Under the pieces are notes generated by a model that made no database searches, was not told the origin of the DNA, and saw only the letters and a program-made list of their open reading frames with translations. The position numbers were made by a program, and so were the translations under genes. A stretch of DNA of 64,000 bases from Hymenolepis diminuta (Eukaryota; Platyhelminthes; Cestoda; Cyclophyllidea; Hymenolepididae), in assembly GCA_900708905.1 (NCBI GenBank), contig CAADRB010000014.1:3017822-3081821 (forward strand), in the 5' to 3' direction. Positions 61,501 through 64,000 of the stretch are shown in pieces; position 1 is the stretch's first letter; each line of letters starts with the position of its first letter.

Positions 61501-63374
61501 CTGGGGATGAATTCGACCAACACCTCTGTTTGCAAAGAACGCGGTTATATGGTGCCTGCAAATTGGGTATGAAAGTCTATGAAGGGGTGGGAATATTTGC
61601 CAATCACCAGAATAATATCTTAAATACAATTGGTAATGACTTTCAGTGAGTAAGTCGGTGGCACAATGGTCACGTTCACATCTACTGAGTCAGAGGTTAG
61701 GGTTCGATCCCAACCAGCTCAAATCTAGTGAGTAGAATGGCTAACCGCACTAATATAGAAAATGATAGAATTCGAGTCTCACCAAGGAGGCTCCATGGCA
61801 CCACTATCTACTCAAGATAAGCGTTAGAAAGCGTATTCTTTAATGGGCTTGGAAATTATTATCTTTATGATTTCCCAGTAACTTGAGCAATATCCGCTCC
61901 TGTCATGCTCTAATAAACTTTGATAAGTGAACCGGAGATTAGGCCAACTATATACCCGCAGATTAACAGGAATATGCTTTTATAGGAAGCATGGTTTAAA
62001 AAGATTTTTAACAGGACGAGTTAATATGAAATGGGATGAAGTCTACAGGATATGTGAAAGGTAGAGATGTAGACCAGAAGGCATAAGAATTACAAAGATG
62101 AGGAGACAATCTCTTCAGCTTGGCCACAATCACCTACCTAGCAGCATGAAGTATTAACTGAATATTATCTGTAATAGCGTCGGCAATTCCAAAACTGAAA
62201 GTGTATGATCCGTCCATGGATTGAAGTAAATGTTTGTCTACGATGTTCAGTGATTTTTGACCAGTTTTTTTTCAGGAAGGGTCGGTCTTGTCACTCCACC
62301 TCACTTCAGCAGCTTATAGTTTAACCTACCAGAGATGAGATAACTAAATATGTTAAGTTAGCAGAGCTTCGTATCAGTCTTTCCACCCTTTTTCTTTATG
62401 GTTAGGCCATTCAGTAGTGCCATATCATTACGTATCTGATGTTCTAGTCAATGATCCACGTATTGGTCCACGCCCTGCGCTCATTTCATCAGCGTGGTGA
62501 TGTGCGTGCTTCTGTGTTGGGCTGGTATGACTGCTAGCTTAGCTAAGTTCTAATTCTTCAGTGCCAACGTGTCTGGTAGCTTACACTTAATGTTCATGCT
62601 ATCGGTTACAAACTTAACATAATAGCAATCCTGTTTACAGATTGTCAATATGTAGTCACTGATATTACGGAATGGGATGTTCTGAGAAATTTGACATTCC
62701 TAAGAAGTTGTTATTTAGCTTAAATTATGGATACTATGTCTTTATTCTTCTACAATGTTGATTTTGATTAACCATTCGAACTTTCTGCAGTACCGGTTGA
62801 AAAAGTTTTTCCTCCCTAATCCCTTGAGCTGTGGATTGACAATAACGTCTAAAGGATTTTAATTATTTTCCAGCAATGGGGATTTTAACTGGGCTGGCCT
62901 TTGTCGTTTGACTAAAGCTGCCAGAAATTCCTTTATTCTAATAATGATTTGTCTAGCCCATATAAGTCTTTGCCCTTCTATTTCTTACTTACACATTTTT
63001 TCTATAATGTCCTTCCATTCGGAACTTATTTAGCTTTTCAAATAAATATGCTTCCTCATAGATTGGATCCTGCTTTGGTAAGACCGGGTCGAGTTGACTT
63101 CAAAGCAGAAATAGGTCTCTGCACGGAAGATCAACTCCGTCGAATGTTTTCCAGATTCTATCCTCAAAAGATTGAAGAAAAGGGATCTACTATCCCTCAA
63201 CACCCCTTGGCTTCCACTTTTGCTTCTTCTTTGGGTCCAGATCTTGTCAGTGCTGCTCAGGTTCAGGGTTTTCTTCTTGTACATAAGGATTCGCCACACG
63301 GTGCCCTGGATTGCCTGCCCCAATTCAAGCAGGAATGTCTTGTAGAACGCAAAAAAATGCGGCCTGCTGTTTAA
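57867..63374 (+). CDS. BCS1L: Mitochondrial chaperone BCS1 (whole gene, 5 exons)
   Basis: Coding join, plus strand: 57867-58530, 58569-58673, 58721-58888, 60961-61078, 63062-63374. This gives 455 aa plus stop; human BCS1L is 419. BCS1 is an AAA ATPase of the mitochondrial inner membrane that moves the folded Rieske iron-sulfur protein across the membrane to finish complex III. Seen here: one membrane segment (about 17-34) followed by an Arg-rich import signal, a BCS1-specific domain ([36 protein letters not shown]), Walker [10 protein letters not shown] (242-250), Walker [11 protein letters not shown] (290-299), the MTTN sensor and [12 protein letters not shown] short Arg/Gly-rich insertion lies at about 73-87 and the C-terminus is extended. 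All junctions are GT-AG and every split codon closes. Confidence 0.96.
58531..58568 (+). other. BCS1L intron 1, a 38-nt micro-intron
   Basis: GTGAGCTTAAG through GAATTATAG. Retention would put a TGA in frame four codons on, removing the whole ATPase domain. It must be spliced for a working protein. Confidence 0.85.
58569..58673 (+). CDS. BCS1L: BCS1L exon 2: Walker A
   Basis: Residues 222-256 plus one base. It encodes [16 protein letters not shown] then [16 protein letters not shown], near-identical to the human segment. It is flanked by 38-nt and 47-nt introns. Confidence 0.95.
58674..58720 (+). other. BCS1L intron 2, a 47-nt micro-intron
   Basis: It runs from GTTGGTTACG to ATCAAAG. Excision creates the Gly257 codon across the junction and joins TALAG to [10 protein letters not shown], corresponding to ALAGELEHSICLLS in human. 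Confidence 0.82.
58721..58888 (+). CDS. BCS1L: BCS1L exon 3: Walker B
   Basis: Residues 257-312 plus one base. [20 protein letters not shown] then [12 protein letters not shown] matches [20 protein letters not shown] and LEDVDAAFLSRD. It has a strong GTAAGT donor. Confidence 0.95.
59050..59255 (+). repeat. SINE-like repeat copy
   Basis: It contains CATAGGTTCGAAGCCCTTTG (T-arm/B-box-like) and then CTAAGATAGGCATTGGAAAA followed by CGCATTTCT, the shared tail core of the family. Confidence 0.55.
60705..60830 (+). repeat. tRNA-like SINE fragment
   Basis: GGAATGCAATGGCATAATGA followed by TTAAGCTCTTGGGCTCCTGC resembles a tRNA-derived SINE head with an A-box-like TGGCATAATGATTAAG. The B box is poor. 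Confidence 0.4.
60961..61078 (+). CDS. BCS1L: BCS1L exon 4: second half of AAA domain
   Basis: Residues 313-351 plus two bases. [20 protein letters not shown] then [10 protein letters not shown] matches [26 protein letters not shown] of the human protein, including the sensor Asn. Donor GTGAGT. Confidence 0.95.
61200..61290 (+). repeat. SINE-like repeat fragment (tail)
   Basis: TCCGAGATGAATGTTAGAAA then GCGTCTCCTTGCAACTTGC matches the family tail core. The tRNA-like head is not visible. Confidence 0.45.
61640..61870 (+). repeat. Best SINE copy: tRNA-like head plus family tail
   Basis: The head reads GTCGGTGGCACAATGGTCAC (A-box-like TGGCACAATGG), then AGTCAGAGGTTAGGGTTCGA and TCCC (B box GGTTCGATCCC). 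The tail has GAATTCGAGTCTCACCAAGG, CATGGCACCA and ACTCAAGATAAGCGTTAGAA. Having both pol III boxes and the shared tail in one copy makes this the best guide to the family's structure. Confidence 0.65.
63062..63374 (+). CDS. BCS1L: BCS1L exon 5: AAA lid and C-terminus, stop
   Basis: Residues 353-455 (codon 352 is split) and TAA. It begins [18 protein letters not shown], as in RLDPALIRPGRVDLKEYVG, and includes MFSRFYP and [20 protein letters not shown], corresponding to [20 protein letters not shown]. The last 20 or so residues, ending KKMRPAV, extend beyond the human end. Confidence 0.95.
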
Positions 63375-63388
63375 AGAATATAATGGCG

Positions 63389-63394
63389 AATAAA
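63389..63394 (+). terminator. Poly(A) signal of BCS1L
   Basis: AATAAA lies 15 nt after the BCS1L stop codon, in the right place for a very short 3'UTR, which is common in compact flatworm transcripts. Confidence 0.6.
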
Positions 63395-63810
63395 CGAATT
63401 TTTCTTACCTATGGACTGCGAGGTTTCATTTCCTTTGAACTAGATTGATCATTAAAAACGAAAAAATACTTTTCTAGGCTTCTCTTTACTGGCATATTCC
63501 AAATAGCAAAGGTTGGTAATTTTCTTGAGGGATAATTGAAGGTTTGCTGTTTGAGATGTTGATTCTTTTCCACGAAATGGACTGCATAGTTTTTAAGTTT
63601 AATGAGAGTAGACCTTATCTTTTCCGGGTCTATTTAATTATTTAAATTTAATATTAAAAATAGTTATTGTATATTGTACATTAGGCATTCTAAACATTCG
63701 GAGGACTGATGTGGTGATTGTAGTTTATGTTATTTGGGTTCTTTGAGTAGGAAATCGCACAATAATAAGCGAAGCGGGGTCTAATGTTAGTTTTGATTCA
63801 GTTCCCGCAG
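63395..63810. other. Region downstream of BCS1L
   Basis: AT-rich sequence with no open frame of note. It ends in TTCCCGCAG, a possible acceptor for the short open segment that follows. Confidence 0.5.
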
Positions 63811-63949
63811 TGCGCTGCCTCAGCTGGTTTCTATTCTGGATCCAGAATGCATCATTCACCCGGATTTTGTAGATGACTTCTCTGCCGTCTGTCCGCAGTC
63901 GTCCTTAAGTGACCTGTTTGGAAATCACGACCAAACACGAGAACACTGA
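63811..63949 (+). CDS. Possible terminal exon of an unidentified gene
   Basis: Behind the acceptor-like TTCCCGCAG is an open segment that, read in phase 1, gives ALPQLVSILDPECIIHPDFV, then DDFSAVCPQSSLSDLF and TGA, 45 residues in all. Base composition is richer in G and C than its surroundings and the residues look like real protein. I do not recognise the family, and no upstream exon was found. It could be an alternative last exon of BCS1L, part of the next gene on the plus strand, or chance. Confidence 0.3.
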
Positions 63950-64000
63950 CATATAGCACACTTCTTTTATGGCTTTTCACTTGTTCATTAGCCTTGTTCC

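Larger units (their letters stand above)
61079..63061 (+). other. BCS1L intron 4 (about 2 kb)
   Basis: It holds two SINE-like pieces, at 61200-61290 and 61640-61870. The remainder shows no coding features. The acceptor is TCCTCATAG. Confidence 0.65.

Noticed and set aside
61640..61720. A functional tRNA gene at the A-box/B-box match
   Set aside because: The acceptor stem does not pair and the sequence continues into the shared repeat tail, so it is a SINE head, not a tRNA gene.
1..64000. CRISPR arrays, operons, phage or other prokaryotic systems
   Set aside because: The window has spliced eukaryotic genes, long introns and retrotransposon debris; no regularly spaced direct repeats or bacterial gene clusters were seen.

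Overview
This is a eukaryotic, AT-rich, draft-assembly window with two runs of N. Three conserved animal genes can be reconstructed exon by exon with closed reading frames. Between and within them lies long, repeat-strewn non-coding DNA. Introns range from 35, 38 and 47 nt up to about 12.5 kb. Splice-acceptor-like AGs sit 0-13 nt before all three start codons. With the decayed Ty3/Gypsy elements and tRNA-like short repeats, this points to a flatworm (Platyhelminthes), perhaps a tapeworm or fluke. That placement is inference; nothing here identifies a species.

Layout. 1-2542 is intergenic. 2543-32634 (minus) is a GIT-family ArfGAP gene of 9 exons predicting 1253 aa; its largest introns (7.8 and 12.5 kb) hold SINE-like and Gypsy fragments. 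32640-50341 is about 17.7 kb without a convincing host gene. It holds three related LTR-like blocks (one inverted), a broken integrase and both N gaps. 50342-57246 (minus) is a strawberry notch (SBNO) gene of 7 exons predicting 1641 aa. 57867-63374 (plus) is BCS1L, 5 exons predicting 455 aa, head-to-head with SBNO across about 620 bp. A short possible terminal exon of an unknown gene lies at 63811-63949.

The genes serve separate functions: GIT in Arf/PIX/paxillin adhesion signalling, SBNO in nuclear transcriptional control linked to Notch, and BCS1L in mitochondrial complex III assembly. Only SBNO and BCS1L are arranged so that shared promoter control is plausible. I did not find a new multi-gene system. 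The most interesting points are the start-codon-adjacent acceptors (candidate spliced-leader trans-splicing), the micro-introns, the greatly enlarged GIT, and the layered LTR and SINE debris.
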